Part shown: one piece after another, positions 33,305 to 43,601 of the stretch
Layout of the letters: each line of letters begins with the position of its first letter
Numbering within the stretch: position 1 is the stretch's first letter
Origin: Cytophagales bacterium CG12_big_fil_rev_8_21_14_0_65_40_12
GTDB taxonomy: Bacteria; Bacteroidota; Bacteroidia; Cytophagales; Cyclobacteriaceae
Length of the DNA: 55,442 nt
Assembly: GCA_002786855.1 (NCBI GenBank)
Contig: PCUU01000095.1
Location: 1 to 55,442 of the forward strand
Direction: 5' to 3'
Program-made: the position numbers and the translations under genes
The notes under the pieces: model-generated
The model's input: only the letters and a program-made list of their open reading frames with translations
What the model was told of the DNA's origin: nothing
The model's database searches: none

Positions 33305-34567
33305 ATGATTCAGGGTAATTTCAGAGCCATCAGCTTGTCTTATAAAAAGGCTCCAGTTCAAATTCGAGAGATCATTTCGATTGATCAAAACACGATCAAA
33401 GAATTGTTGGGTGAAATTGCTTCAATTTTGCCTGTGTCCGAAGCGCTTATTCTTTCCACTTGTAACCGTACCGAAGTTTATTATTCCTCAGAGCATAATT
33501 TAGATGAAGAAGTGGTCAAGTTGATGGCCATTAAAAAAGGCATTGACACTTCTGAATCATACTTCAGTTATTTTCAGCCATTTGTTGGATTAAAGGCCAT
33601 AGAACATCTGTTCAGGGTGTCATTGGGATTAGAGGCGCAAGTGGTCGGTGATTTGCAAATTTCCAATCAGGTGAAACACGCTTATCAATGGTCCGCTGAT
33701 GCCAATTTAGCAGGGCCATTTTTACACCGCTTAATGCACACTATATTTTTTAGCAGCAAAAGGGTGGTTCAAGAAACTTCGTTTCGCGATGGAGCAGCAA
33801 GTGTATCTTATGCCGCTTCGGAACTTGTTCAATCTTTGGCAGCGACCGTTGTTGATCCAAAAGTGCTCATTGTAGGCATTGGTGAAATTGGTGCGGATGT
33901 TTGCAGGCACCTGTCAGAAACCCAATTATCGGTTTCAATCTGTAACCGCAGCCTAGATAAAGCCCAAACTTTGGCATTAGAATGTGGCCAAGAGGTTATA
34001 GACTTTAATGATTTGGATCAGGCATTGAACAGTCACGACATCGTTATATCTTCAGTTGCGCGATCTACGCCAATCATTACCAAGGAGAATTTCGCTCCTA
34101 CTGCGATTGGCTTTAAATACTTGATTGATCTTTCTATTCCCAGAAGTATTCACCCTGAATTGGGCAACACCAACGGTTTTACTCTTTTCAACATTGATGA
34201 AATCAGCGAAAAGGCTTCGGCTGCTGTAGAAAAGCGAAAAGCATCTATTCCGAATGTCGAAGCCATCATCCACGAGGCCATTGGAGAACTTGAGGATTGG
34301 TCTAAAGAAATGGAGGTTTCCCCTACCATTCATAAACTCAAAAACGCGCTTGAGCAAATCAGACAAGAAGAGCTTACCAAACACCTAAAAAATGCATCAC
34401 CCGAAATAGAAGAGTTTGCCGAGCGATTTTCAAAAAGCATTACTCAGAAGATCATTAAGCTTCCTGTGTTGCAGTTAAAGGCGGCTTGCAAAAGAGGTGA
34501 AGCCGAAACATTGATTGATTTATTGAACGATCTTTTTGATTTGGACAATAAGACCGTTCAGAAATAA
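33305..34567 (+). CDS. hemA: Glutamyl-tRNA reductase
   Basis: 420 residues. It reduces glutamyl-tRNA to glutamate-1-semialdehyde with NADPH, the first step of C5 heme synthesis. The catalytic Cys is in STCNRTEVYY (Cys 53). HLFRVSLGLEAQVVGDLQI, HTIFFSSKRVVQET, the NADPH site (VLIVGIGEIGADVCRHL), and a C-terminal dimerisation helix are also present. Monocistronic here; other hem genes are not in the window. Confidence 0.95.
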   Translation: MIQGNFRAISLSYKKAPVQIREIISIDQNTIKELLGEIASILPVSEALILSTCNRTEVYYSSEHNLDEEVVKLMAIKKGIDTSESYFSYFQPFVGLKAIEHLFRVSLGLEAQVVGDLQISNQVKHAYQWSADANLAGPFLHRLMHTIFFSSKRVVQETSFRDGAASVSYAASELVQSLAATVVDPKVLIVGIGEIGADVCRHLSETQLSVSICNRSLDKAQTLALECGQEVIDFNDLDQALNSHDIVISSVARSTPIITKENFAPTAIGFKYLIDLSIPRSIHPELGNTNGFTLFNIDEISEKASAAVEKRKASIPNVEAIIHEAIGELEDWSKEMEVSPTIHKLKNALEQIRQEELTKHLKNASPEIEEFAERFSKSITQKIIKLPVLQLKAACKRGEAETLIDLLNDLFDLDNKTVQK

Positions 34568-34645
34568 TTAGCACTAAGCCTCTACATTAAGTTTCGAAAT
34601 CGCTTCAATTTTACTTAAGCTTGCCATTGTTTTTCTTATTTGTAT

Positions 34646-36853
34646 ATGGCCGCGAAGCTCACTTGCGCATTCTTATTGCTTATTTACCTTCATTCCTTTT
34701 CGCTGGCCCAAGGGCTTGAAAAGTTCACAAAAAACGGTAAGGTTGGACTACTGAATGCACAAACGTCTGAAGTGATTTTCAATGCTGAATTTGATGATAT
34801 TGGTTGGTCGAAAGGTAATCCTGATCCTCAAAATGGATTTATAGGAGTTAAACAAAATGAAAAATGGGCACTAGCCTCAATTGATGGCTCGCGAATTACA
34901 AGGCATTACTACTCAACTCTTTATCCCTTTTCCGATTCAAAGTTTATCGTAGGAAGTCGAAGTAATTTCTCCATTCTGAGTGATTATGGCCTGATAGACA
35001 CCAAAGGCAACCAAGTGATTCCGACCGAATTCCAATGGGTTGAACCTGTTGGAGAATACTTGATTGTTGCGAAGAAAACGGGTACACACTACCATTATGG
35101 TCTTCTTAACAAAAATGGAAAGGCCTTGCTACCCATTGAATATGACCTGATCAGTCGGCTCGATGAATCTACCTTCTCCATTCAAAAAAACGGACTTAGC
35201 GCAATCGCAAATGAAAAAGGTGAGATACTTTCCGATTTTCAGTACGAAACCATACTTAGGCACGATGAATCAACCTTCAGGATTAAATACAAAAACAAAC
35301 AAGGGCTAATCAACAAAGAGGGAAAGCTTATTATTGAACCCAATTATAAAGCCTTCGAATATAAAAATGGAGTTGCAAAAGTGCTCCCCTATAACCGATG
35401 GACGATTGTTAGGCCAGAGGTGCCAACCAAAATAGTCGGACATGACCAAGTGTGGGTATTAAAAGACCACCTGGCCGTACAGACAGGTGATTTTGCGGGG
35501 ATAATTGATGAAACCGACAGCTACATTAAGAATTTAAACGAGGAACAAATCATCCAGTCTTATCACAATTACTTGGCCGTTAAATCAGATGGATATCAAG
35601 GCGTAATTACTCATGAGGGCTCATTGATGATCCCATATCAATTCGATTCAATCCAATTCTTTCCAAATGTGATATTTGCTAAGACTTCGAAAAGCGACAA
35701 TCAAAACTGGATTCCTTACGATCTTCAAGGAAAGAGAATCGGACTTCATTTTTATGAAAATGTAACACTAAAAGAGAATTACTTCCTAGCCTATAAAGGA
35801 GGTAAATATGGCTTATTGGACGAACAAGGTTATGAAAAAAGCCCATTCATCTTCGATAGCATAGGAAGCTTCAACCTAAATCTGGCAATTGCAAAATACC
35901 AAGGACATTACGGGGTAATCAAACCCAATGGTAACTGGCTTTTAACTCCTTACAAGGATAAGATCGAAATTATTGGCGACAGGATATTTTATGAGCAAGG
36001 CACAGAAACTGGTCTTTTAGATTTATCCGATATTCTAGTTCAAAGACATTCAAATCCGCTCACGCCTTTTTCTAAATGCTATGCCGAAAAAACCAGAAAT
36101 GGCTATATGCTTCATGACTTCAATGGCGACTCCTTGATTAGCAAAGCTGTGGATTCAATTTATCAGATATCTCCTGAGATTGTAGTTCTGAAAAATGAAC
36201 AGCGCTTCGAGCTATTCGACCTCAAGTCAAAGCGAATGTCAAAATTAGCTTCGGGTACTCAAGAGGTAGGTAAATGGTCTGAAGGGTTAATTCTAATTCA
36301 AAAAGATAACGAATGGGGCTTTGTTTCCGAGCAGGGAAATCTCACAATCGCTAACCGATATCAAGAAGCTAAGGATTTTAATGAGGGAATGAGTGCGGTG
36401 AAATTGAATGGCAAATGGGGCTTTATCAATCCACAAGATCAAATCGTAATTCAACCCATTTATGACGAAGTTGAATCATTCCAAAATGGGCTTGCATTGG
36501 TGAAAAGAGATGGGGAATTTGGCCTCATCGATTTGAAGGGTGTTTTCGTTTTGGATTTAGCCTACGATAAAATGGTCAGGTCAAAAAAATATATTCTACT
36601 TGAGAAAGATGGCCTTTTCGGGCTTGCAGCCGCCAACGGGGTTTTGGTTCGCAGCCCTCAATTCACTTCAATTCAAACCGAAGACAGCCATCATTTTATG
36701 GTGAAAAGAAATGGCAAAGTTGGCGTTCTTGACATTCTAGGAAATGATTTGCTTTCTACTTCTTATGACCTTATAAAGCAATTTGGAAATAGCTTTGCTG
36801 CAATGGAAAAACAGACTTGGACCACCATAGATGTAAACAAAAAAGCACCTTAA
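34646..36853 (+). CDS. WG-repeat protein, exported
   Basis: 735 residues from ATG 34646 (a TTG two codons earlier is possible). Signal peptide: LTCAFLLLIYLHSFSLA before QGL. The body is about 14 degenerate WG beta repeats, each with a (Y/W)G(L/F)(I/L)-x3-G core, for example YGLIDTKGNQVIP, YGLLDEQGYEKSP, EWGFVSEQGNLTI and KWGFINPQDQIVIQPIYDE. Such repeats form beta structures, probably a propeller-like or solenoid surface protein. Function unknown. Its stop codon is inside the left arm of its own terminator. Confidence 0.85.
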   Translation: MAAKLTCAFLLLIYLHSFSLAQGLEKFTKNGKVGLLNAQTSEVIFNAEFDDIGWSKGNPDPQNGFIGVKQNEKWALASIDGSRITRHYYSTLYPFSDSKFIVGSRSNFSILSDYGLIDTKGNQVIPTEFQWVEPVGEYLIVAKKTGTHYHYGLLNKNGKALLPIEYDLISRLDESTFSIQKNGLSAIANEKGEILSDFQYETILRHDESTFRIKYKNKQGLINKEGKLIIEPNYKAFEYKNGVAKVLPYNRWTIVRPEVPTKIVGHDQVWVLKDHLAVQTGDFAGIIDETDSYIKNLNEEQIIQSYHNYLAVKSDGYQGVITHEGSLMIPYQFDSIQFFPNVIFAKTSKSDNQNWIPYDLQGKRIGLHFYENVTLKENYFLAYKGGKYGLLDEQGYEKSPFIFDSIGSFNLNLAIAKYQGHYGVIKPNGNWLLTPYKDKIEIIGDRIFYEQGTETGLLDLSDILVQRHSNPLTPFSKCYAEKTRNGYMLHDFNGDSLISKAVDSIYQISPEIVVLKNEQRFELFDLKSKRMSKLASGTQEVGKWSEGLILIQKDNEWGFVSEQGNLTIANRYQEAKDFNEGMSAVKLNGKWGFINPQDQIVIQPIYDEVESFQNGLALVKRDGEFGLIDLKGVFVLDLAYDKMVRSKKYILLEKDGLFGLAAANGVLVRSPQFTSIQTEDSHHFMVKRNGKVGVLDILGNDLLSTSYDLIKQFGNSFAAMEKQTWTTIDVNKKAP

Positions 36854-36870
36854 TTGCTCAAGGTGCTTTT
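36841..36870. terminator. Bidirectional terminator overlapping the WG-protein stop codon
   Basis: Eleven base pairs (AAAAGCACCTT at 36841-36851, AAGGTGCTTTT at 36860-36870). The TAA stop of the WG gene begins at the end of the left arm. Followed by GTTTG on the plus strand and preceded by A-rich sequence, so it can serve floA on the minus strand as well. Confidence 0.75.
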
Positions 36871-36892
36871 GTTTGATACTTATCAGTTTTCG

Positions 36893-37897
36893 TTATTTTT
36901 TGTTTTTATCATCTGGTTTTCTTCTCGAAGTCGATTTTTGCTCTGGATTGGCAATAGACTCGCGCATTTCTGTATCCGCCTGAATATTCTCCATTTTATA
37001 GTAGTCCATTACTCCAAGGCGACCCGTTCTAAAAGCTTCGGCCAATGCTTTCGGTACTTCAGCTTCAGCCAAAATAACTTTTGCTCTTGCCTCTTGAGAT
37101 TTCGCTTTCATTTCTTGTTCTTCTGCAACGGCCATTGCGCGTCTTTCTTCCGCTTTAGCTTCGGCCACTTTCAGGTCGGCTTGCGCTTGGTCGGTTTGAA
37201 GAATTGCACCAATGTTTACTCCCACATCAACATCTGCAATATCAATTGACAGAATTTCGAAAGCCGTTCCTGCATCCAATCCTCTTGAAAGTACTAGCTT
37301 CGAAATTTTATCTGGGTTGGCCAATACTTCTTTGTGAGAAGCTGCCGAACCGATAGAAGTCACAATACCCTCTCCAACTCTGGCAAGAATGGTATCTTCA
37401 CCTGCTCCACCCACTAGCTGTTGGATGTTGGCCCTTACGGTAACTCTTGCAATGGCTACCAACTGAATTCCATCCGCAGCAACAGCAGCTACTTTCGGAG
37501 TGGTAATTACTTTCGGATTTACAGAAATTTGAACTGCTTCAAAAACATCTCTACCTGCTAAATCAATTGCAGTCGCCTGCTTAAAGCCCAAAGTTATATT
37601 TGCTTTATCCGCAGAAATCAATGCTTTGATAACTGACGGCACATGTCCGCCTGCTAAATAATGTGTTTCAAGTTCATCAGAGGTTAGTTCCAAACCGGCC
37701 TTGGTGGCGGTAATTAAAGAATCAATGATAATTCTAGGCGGCACTTTTCGAACTCTCATTAAAACCAGTTTCAACAAACTCACCCTCACATCGGAGAATC
37801 TCGCTGTAATCCAAAGTCCTACTGGGATAAAGTAGAAGAACATGAAAAGGATCAGAATTCCGGCAAACACCGCAATCAGTACTATATAATCTTGCAT
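36893..37897 (-). CDS. floA: Flotillin-like protein FloA
   Basis: 334 residues. An N-terminal membrane hairpin (about 4-30) is followed by an SPFH/PHB domain ([22 protein letters not shown] at its start, GQILQ-like [32 protein letters not shown] later) and an Ala/Glu-rich coiled coil. Flotillins organise lipid domains and membrane fluidity. It lies two bases after nfeD, which is the standard nfeD-floA pair. Confidence 0.95.
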   Translation of the reverse strand: MQDYIVLIAVFAGILILFMFFYFIPVGLWITARFSDVRVSLLKLVLMRVRKVPPRIIIDSLITATKAGLELTSDELETHYLAGGHVPSVIKALISADKANITLGFKQATAIDLAGRDVFEAVQISVNPKVITTPKVAAVAADGIQLVAIARVTVRANIQQLVGGAGEDTILARVGEGIVTSIGSAASHKEVLANPDKISKLVLSRGLDAGTAFEILSIDIADVDVGVNIGAILQTDQAQADLKVAEAKAEERRAMAVAEEQEMKAKSQEARAKVILAEAEVPKALAEAFRTGRLGVMDYYKMENIQADTEMRESIANPEQKSTSRRKPDDKNKK

Positions 37898-37899
37898 AT

Positions 37900-38373
37900 C
37901 TAATTATTTAAAGATTCAACTATGATTCGATTACCCTCAATTTGGATAATCTTTAATTTATTTCCTGCGGGTATAAACTCGCCTTTAGACTTCACCTCGT
38001 ACGCCTTATTGTTGAATTCTGCCTTGCCTATCGGTTTTAAGTCAGAAATGGCCACTCCTTCTATTTCTACAGAAAGATCGTTAGAATAACCTTCGTTCAC
38101 TTTGCCATTATTGATGTCTTTCAACGAAAACTTATTCCAGCTTTTTGACCTAAAACTATATACTAAACCTAAAACAGAAAGTAGACCTGAGCCAGCCAAT
38201 ACATAATTGCCTGCCGTAGCACCATGCTCCTCATAGGTAATATAGATTCCAACGCAGGTAATGATGAAGCCTACAATGCCTACAATGGTAGTGCCCGGAA
38301 TAAAAATCACCTCTACCAGGATCAAAATTAGTCCTGTAATGATGAGTAAAATAATTGTGATCCAGTCTCCCAT
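37900..38373 (-). CDS. NfeD family membrane protein
   Basis: 157 residues. Three hydrophobic helices (about 5-25, 27-47 and 53-70) precede a C-terminal OB fold ([38 protein letters not shown]). This short NfeD1b type partners a flotillin. The start ATG 38373 lies 48 bases past the proS stop. Confidence 0.9.
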   Translation of the reverse strand: MGDWITIILLIITGLILILVEVIFIPGTTIVGIVGFIITCVGIYITYEEHGATAGNYVLAGSGLLSVLGLVYSFRSKSWNKFSLKDINNGKVNEGYSNDLSVEIEGVAISDLKPIGKAEFNNKAYEVKSKGEFIPAGNKLKIIQIEGNRIIVESLNN

Positions 38374-38421
38374 TCTATTCCGTTATAATCCTCTCAATAT
38401 ATCATTTTTTATCGGCCTAAA

Positions 38422-39900
38422 TCAATAAGCCCGCGCAAATAACACCCTGCCCTTTGATGGTTGACCTGAATAAATGCAATTGCCCTCTTCAGCTTGTTGG
38501 TCTAAAGGAATACATCGAATTGTTGCTTTTGTTTCTTCCTTGATTTTCTCCTCAGTTTCAGCAGTTCCATCCCAGTGGGCCGAAACAAAGCCTGCTTTTT
38601 CATCGAGTATTTGCTTGAACTCCTCATATGAATTCACAACAGTTGTTTTTTCAGCCCTGAAATCATAGGCCTTTTTATATATAGAAGCTTGGATATCGTC
38701 AAGTAGTGCTTCGATCTTATCTTCTAAGCTATTTTCTAAACTGAACAATTCCTTTTCTCCCGTGTCTCTTCTTGCAATTTCAACTGAGTTATTCTCTAAA
38801 TCCTTAGGGCCAATGGCCAAACGAACTGGCACCCCTTTCAATTCCCATTCAGCGAATTTGAATCCTGGCTTATAAGTATCTCTGTCATCAAATTTCACGG
38901 AGATTCCTTTCTTCCTTAAGCCCTTAGTAAGTTCAGTAACTTTTTCAGCAATCACTTGCAACTGCTCCTCTCCTTTATATATAGGTACAATCACCACTTG
39001 TATAGGTGCCAATTTAGGAGGTAATACAAGTCCTTGATCATCTGAATGCGCCATGATTAAAGCACCAATCAATCGCGTGCTTACTCCCCATGATGTTCCC
39101 CATACATATTCTTGTACGCCTTCTTTGCTTGTGAACTTTACTTCGAAAGCCTTTGCAAAATTTTGACCTAAGAAGTGTGAAGTACCTGCTTGAAGCGCCT
39201 TGCCATCTTGCATCATCGCTTCAATACAATAAGTTTCCAAAGCTCCAGCGAACCTTTCACTTGCTGACTTAACTCCACGAACCACCGGCATGGCCATAAA
39301 CTCTTCCGCAAAATGAGCATAAACGTTCATCATTTGGATTGACTCATCGATTGCCTCTTGTTTGGTGGCATGAGCGGTATGCCCCTCTTGCCAAAGGAAT
39401 TCTGCAGTACGTAAGAAAAGACGAGTCCTCATTTCCCACCTTACCACATTGGCCCACTGGTTAATAAGCAAAGGCAAATCCCTATAAGATTGTACCCAGT
39501 TCTTATAAGTGCTCCAAATCACTGTTTCTGATGTAGGCCGTACGATCAGTTCTTCTTCAAGTTTTGCATCAGGGTCGACCACAACGCCTTTGCCATTGGG
39601 GTCGTTCATGAGGCGATAATGTGTTACTACAGCGCATTCCTTGGCAAAGCCCTCAACATGGTCTGCTTCTTTACTTAGATATGATTTAGGAATGAAAAGC
39701 GGAAAATAGGCGTTAGAATGGCCTGTCTCTTTGAACATTCGATCTAACTCAGCTTGCATTTTCTCCCAAATGGAAAAACCATAAGGCTTTATCACCATGC
39801 AGCCTCGCACTGGAGAATTTTCGGCTAAATCCGCTCTTTTTACCAATTCGTTGTACCATAACGAATAATCTTCACTTCTTTTTGGTAATCCTTTGCTCAT
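38422..39900 (-). CDS. proS: Prolyl-tRNA synthetase (archaeal/eukaryal-like short form)
   Basis: 492 residues from ATG 39900, which begins [20 protein letters not shown]. The longer frame to 40002 reads through the promoter and is rejected. Class II motifs: [63 protein letters not shown]. The C-terminal domain has [22 protein letters not shown] and ends in the Tyr (RAY) typical of the archaeal-type enzyme. No editing INS domain is present, as expected for this form. Confidence 0.96.
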   Translation of the reverse strand: MSKGLPKRSEDYSLWYNELVKRADLAENSPVRGCMVIKPYGFSIWEKMQAELDRMFKETGHSNAYFPLFIPKSYLSKEADHVEGFAKECAVVTHYRLMNDPNGKGVVVDPDAKLEEELIVRPTSETVIWSTYKNWVQSYRDLPLLINQWANVVRWEMRTRLFLRTAEFLWQEGHTAHATKQEAIDESIQMMNVYAHFAEEFMAMPVVRGVKSASERFAGALETYCIEAMMQDGKALQAGTSHFLGQNFAKAFEVKFTSKEGVQEYVWGTSWGVSTRLIGALIMAHSDDQGLVLPPKLAPIQVVIVPIYKGEEQLQVIAEKVTELTKGLRKKGISVKFDDRDTYKPGFKFAEWELKGVPVRLAIGPKDLENNSVEIARRDTGEKELFSLENSLEDKIEALLDDIQASIYKKAYDFRAEKTTVVNSYEEFKQILDEKAGFVSAHWDGTAETEEKIKEETKATIRCIPLDQQAEEGNCIYSGQPSKGRVLFARAY

Positions 39901-39953
39901 ATCACTTCTTTGGTATGAATCTTGTTTGTTAATGGATGTTAAAATATTGGAAG

Positions 39954-39961
39954 CAAAGATA
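39954..39961 (-). promoter_or_regulatory. TAnnTTTG -7 element for proS
   Basis: On the minus strand TATCTTTG, about 53 bases before the proS ATG at 39900. It supports the shorter start. Confidence 0.5.
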
Positions 39962-40032
39962 GAGCATTCCTTAATTTTATCGACCGAAATTGATAAATAC
40001 ACATTAACTTAAAAAGCCAGAAAGGTATAAAG

Positions 40033-41517
40033 ATGAAAAAGCGAAACTACATCCCGATTTTAATGGCACCACTTAGCATGCTTGCAGTTTTTGCATGCAC
40101 ACCAAACCAACTACAACAAAACCAAGAATACGATGACGTATACTTTACGGCATCGGATAGAGCCAAAAAACCAACGATTGTTCAAAACCCCGAAGAAGTA
40201 ATTTCTTCCAATCAAAAGGCATTAGTTACTTCTGATTTTTCGAATGAAAGCGTTGATGCACAATTGGTGAGCAAGTATAACAATGGAGTTGAAGACGAAG
40301 TGGTCTATTTCCAGGAAGCTAGGGTAACTAAACCATCTGAGCTGAATTATGATGATTTCGTTTATGACTACGAAAACAATCATTTGGCTTACTACGAATT
40401 ACCTCTAGATTGGCAAACGGATTGGGATCGAAACTCATTCAATCAACTAGTCAATTTCGATTTTCAATTTCAGCTGGCTTGGTATGATCAATATTATTTA
40501 GGAAGCAATGCTCGGATGAACAATTATTTGACTAATTCTAGTAGAAGGCTTTCTAGGTCTTTTAACGCCTTCGGCCCTAGGGTTGGATTCGATATTGGCT
40601 TTTCCTCATTCGGTTTCGGAATCTCACCTTTCTTTGGGTTCGGAATGAGGGCCGTCAACTTAAATCCATATGGCTTTTACGATCCTTTCTTTGATCCATT
40701 TTGGGGATATAGCTCTTTCGGTGGTGGATTTTACAACTCCTATTACAGTTCTATTGGCTTTGGTAGACCTTGGGGCTGGAATAATTTCGGAGGTTGGAAT
40801 AGATTCGGAGGTTTTAATAATTACTATGCTTCCAATGTCATATTTATAAATAACTCAGACCTTGGGAATGCCGACAGACGAACTGTTACTAGAGGTGGAA
40901 GAGTTAGCTCAACCAGCGTGAGCAGTGTAAGGACCGATGCAATTAACGGAACATCTCCTTCCACAAGATCTGGGCGATTAGCTTCGACTTCACCCAATTC
41001 CCGAAGTTCAAGAATTTCGTCTAGTTCGTTTAATGATGTATCAAGAGGTTCGCGTGCATCTTCGACTGGAGTAGCACCTTCAAGAAGCTCAAGGGTTAGT
41101 ACAAACGCCTATCAGTTCTCTGGCAGCCCTAGCTCAACCCGATCATCAAGTGTTAGAAATAACAGTGTGAGAAACACAAGTACAGTTGGTAGATCATCAA
41201 CCCTGAATACAAGCTCAGCGCGCAGCTCAAGTAACTTGTTCTCAAGATCAAGCTCATCTAGAACGGTAACGCCTAACTACTCCAGATCGAGCAGCAGTAG
41301 AAACAGCTCTTTCAATAATTCAAGGAGCAGCAGTTCAAGAAGTTCAGGTTTCTCAAGCGGCAGAAGCAATTCAAGTTCTAGCAGATCTTCTGGCTCTATA
41401 GGAAGCAGTTCTTCTAGGTCATCTAGTTCAAGTTCTTCTAGGAGTAGTGGTTCAAGCTCAAGTTCAAGCAGATCATCTTCCTCATCAAGTTCATCTAGAA
41501 GCGGAAGAGGTAATTAG
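40033..41517 (+). CDS. Low-complexity Ser/Arg-rich lipoprotein
   Basis: 494 residues. The lipobox is LAVFAC (Cys 22). A middle domain (about 80-180) is polar with LPLDWQTDWDRNSF. Residues 180-290 are rich in Gly, Phe, Tyr and Trp (GISPFFGFGMRAV, GWNNFGGWNRFGGFNNYY). The last 180 residues are Ser/Arg repeats (SRSSSSRSSG type) with no fold. It is probably displayed at the outer membrane. A FadL-like protein gene follows 23 bases later, so they form one operon. Function unknown; the base composition of the tail follows the Ser codon bias (TCA, AGC, TCT) and is not foreign. Confidence 0.8.
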   Translation: MKKRNYIPILMAPLSMLAVFACTPNQLQQNQEYDDVYFTASDRAKKPTIVQNPEEVISSNQKALVTSDFSNESVDAQLVSKYNNGVEDEVVYFQEARVTKPSELNYDDFVYDYENNHLAYYELPLDWQTDWDRNSFNQLVNFDFQFQLAWYDQYYLGSNARMNNYLTNSSRRLSRSFNAFGPRVGFDIGFSSFGFGISPFFGFGMRAVNLNPYGFYDPFFDPFWGYSSFGGGFYNSYYSSIGFGRPWGWNNFGGWNRFGGFNNYYASNVIFINNSDLGNADRRTVTRGGRVSSTSVSSVRTDAINGTSPSTRSGRLASTSPNSRSSRISSSSFNDVSRGSRASSTGVAPSRSSRVSTNAYQFSGSPSSTRSSSVRNNSVRNTSTVGRSSTLNTSSARSSSNLFSRSSSSRTVTPNYSRSSSSRNSSFNNSRSSSSRSSGFSSGRSNSSSSRSSGSIGSSSSRSSSSSSSRSSGSSSSSSRSSSSSSSSRSGRGN

Positions 41518-41540
41518 TCTACACTCAAAAACTCGATAAA

Positions 41541-43079
41541 ATGAAATTAACATATAAGCTTATTTTAGTAAGCATGGGCATGGTCTGCCTGATGCAAACT
41601 TCCAAAGCACAAATTGAACCTGGCTCCTTTGGCTATTACAATGATGCTTTGAGATACAGCCAACTTCAGAACTTTGGTTCGGCTAGAATTACCGCTTTAG
41701 GTGGCTCTGGCTCGGTGTTGGGAGGAGACCTGAGCGCCACCTTCCTTAACCCCGCGGGTTTAGGCTTCTTTAATAGATCACAATTTATCTTTACACCTGG
41801 CTTAAGCTCTGTGCAAACTGACGGCAACTCTTTTGGACTTTCCAATAAGGATGAAGCAAATAAATTCTCCATCACAAATCTTGGTGTTGCTATCAACTTT
41901 GGCAAGGGCGACTTGGTGCCAGGGGATTTTAGGGGTGGAACTTTAGGCATCACTTACAATCGCACCAATAACTTTAAAAGGAATGTGTTGATAAGCGGAA
42001 ACAATAATGGTAGCTCCGTTATTGATGCGATGCTCCAGCAAGCAGACTTATTTTTCCCAACGCAGCTGCAAGGCATTGCTCAAGTAGGGTATGATCATTA
42101 TATTATTAATCCTGATCCTAATGACGAGACTTTCTACCATTCTCCAGTGCTCGGTTTTCCTTTACAAACAGAAAGTATAAGAACAACAGGGTTTACCGAT
42201 CAAGTCAACATTGCCTATGGGGCGAATTATAAAGACAAATTCTATTTTGGTGGGGGCTTAGGAATCACGTCAGCCAATTACAGTAACAGCAGGGTATTTA
42301 GTGAGGATTTCTCAAATGAACCGCTCAATTTATTCCTTATAGATGAAAGACTAGACGTAAATGGAACTGGTATCAATTTCAATTTGGGATTTATTGCCAG
42401 ACCAGTGAATGCCGTTAGATTAGGACTTTCCTACACTTCTCCAACTTATTACAATTTTGACGAGGAAGGTGACAATATCTATATCTCTGACTGGAACAAC
42501 TATGATGTTGCCAATTTTGTGGACGACAATGGAAATAGACTCATTTTGGAAGATACTGTTTTGAACAGGCTCGAAACAGCGACTGACATTTTTGTTTCGA
42601 ATTTCAACCTGAAAACGCCCTCAAAGATAAACGCAGGATTTGCCCTATTCTTCAATAAAAACGGTTTCATTACTGCCGATATTGAGCATTTGAATTACGG
42701 AAACGCGAATGTGTCTTCTGCGGACTTTTCACCTAGCAACGACAACCGTACGATTGAAAACATTTACCAGTCCGTTACCAATATTAAAATCGGAGGGGAA
42801 TATCGTTATGAAATTTTTAGGCTGAGACTAGGCTATGCAAAGCAAGGAGACCCCTACAAAGACAATTTTGATGATGTTAATTTAGACAGGTCTAGAACGA
42901 CTTTTTCTGGAGGTGTTGGTGTAAATATGGGCAAATATTTTTTCGACCTCTCTGTTTCGAACACTCAATATGATCAATCGTTCAGGAGTTATCGCCTTGC
43001 AGATGCTAGTGCATCTCCATTGGCAATTATTAATCATAATATCACCAGCACTCAGTTAACTTTCGGGCTAAATTTTTGA
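41541..43079 (+). CDS. FadL/OmpP1-family outer-membrane protein
   Basis: 512 residues. Signal peptide: LILVSMGMVCLMQTSKA before QIE. The N terminus then has RITALGGSGSVLGGDLSATFLNPAGLG, which is the OmpP1/FadL hatch signature in Bacteroidota. The barrel is long and ends with TSTQLTFGLNF (terminal Phe). FadL proteins let hydrophobic molecules through the outer membrane. It follows the Ser-rich lipoprotein in one operon. Confidence 0.82.
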   Translation: MKLTYKLILVSMGMVCLMQTSKAQIEPGSFGYYNDALRYSQLQNFGSARITALGGSGSVLGGDLSATFLNPAGLGFFNRSQFIFTPGLSSVQTDGNSFGLSNKDEANKFSITNLGVAINFGKGDLVPGDFRGGTLGITYNRTNNFKRNVLISGNNNGSSVIDAMLQQADLFFPTQLQGIAQVGYDHYIINPDPNDETFYHSPVLGFPLQTESIRTTGFTDQVNIAYGANYKDKFYFGGGLGITSANYSNSRVFSEDFSNEPLNLFLIDERLDVNGTGINFNLGFIARPVNAVRLGLSYTSPTYYNFDEEGDNIYISDWNNYDVANFVDDNGNRLILEDTVLNRLETATDIFVSNFNLKTPSKINAGFALFFNKNGFITADIEHLNYGNANVSSADFSPSNDNRTIENIYQSVTNIKIGGEYRYEIFRLRLGYAKQGDPYKDNFDDVNLDRSRTTFSGGVGVNMGKYFFDLSVSNTQYDQSFRSYRLADASASPLAIINHNITSTQLTFGLNF

Positions 43080-43088
43080 GGCTTTCAA

Positions 43089-43601
43089 TTATAAGTAGGA
43101 GATGATCTTATCCAATGTGATACGGTTGTCTCTTATTTTTATTTGAGCTTGATTGTAGAAATCCATCCTGTTTTCCGCCAAATCCCTTACTTCTTGGATC
43201 AAATCTTGGTGGTCGTAGCTTTTAAATAGTGGCCTATTCTCTACCCCTTGATCAAGAATCCGTAGGGCCAAATCACCTGCGCTGACATCTAAAAAAATGG
43301 TTAAGCCGGTCTCATTCATGAAGTCCATGTTATAATGAAAACAAGGTGTTCCTCCCCCCGTAGCCAGCACAAAACTATCGTGTTTCGAAGCAAAGGAATG
43401 GAGCGTTTCCTTTTCCATTATCCTAAAATTACCCTCTCCTTGATGAATGAAATATTCAGGGATGGTCATTCCTGCTGCATTTTCTATTTCCGAATCTAAA
43501 TCCGCAAACACATAACCAAGATATTCTGCTAGTTCTTTACCCAAAGTACTTTTACCAGCGCCCGGAAGTCCAACTAAATAGATCTTCTTACTTTTTTCCA
43601 T
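43089..43601 (-). CDS. aroK: Shikimate kinase
   Basis: 170 residues. Walker A is GLPGAGKSTLGKELA (11-25). The shikimate site has FADLDSEIE (Asp 34-36) and VLATGGGTPCF, and the LID has GVENRPLF. It phosphorylates shikimate in chorismate synthesis. The 5' part overlaps the end of the upstream gene by 28 bases, so it is cotranscribed with it. Confidence 0.95.
   Translation of the reverse strand: MEKSKKIYLVGLPGAGKSTLGKELAEYLGYVFADLDSEIENAAGMTIPEYFIHQGEGNFRIMEKETLHSFASKHDSFVLATGGGTPCFHYNMDFMNETGLTIFLDVSAGDLALRILDQGVENRPLFKSYDHQDLIQEVRDLAENRMDFYNQAQIKIRDNRITLDKIISYL

Noticed and set aside
36854-37249. 131-codon plus-strand frame antisense to floA
   Set aside because: It is a shadow of the conserved floA frame, has Phe/Cys/Ser-rich composition typical of antisense frames, and starts inside a terminator.
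39901-40002. N-terminal extension of proS
   Set aside because: The residues are unlike ProRS, and the likely promoter and leader are inside it.
40900-41517. Possible CRISPR or tandem-repeat array
   Set aside because: The repetition is Ser/Arg codon low complexity inside one open frame, with no fixed repeat and spacer lengths.
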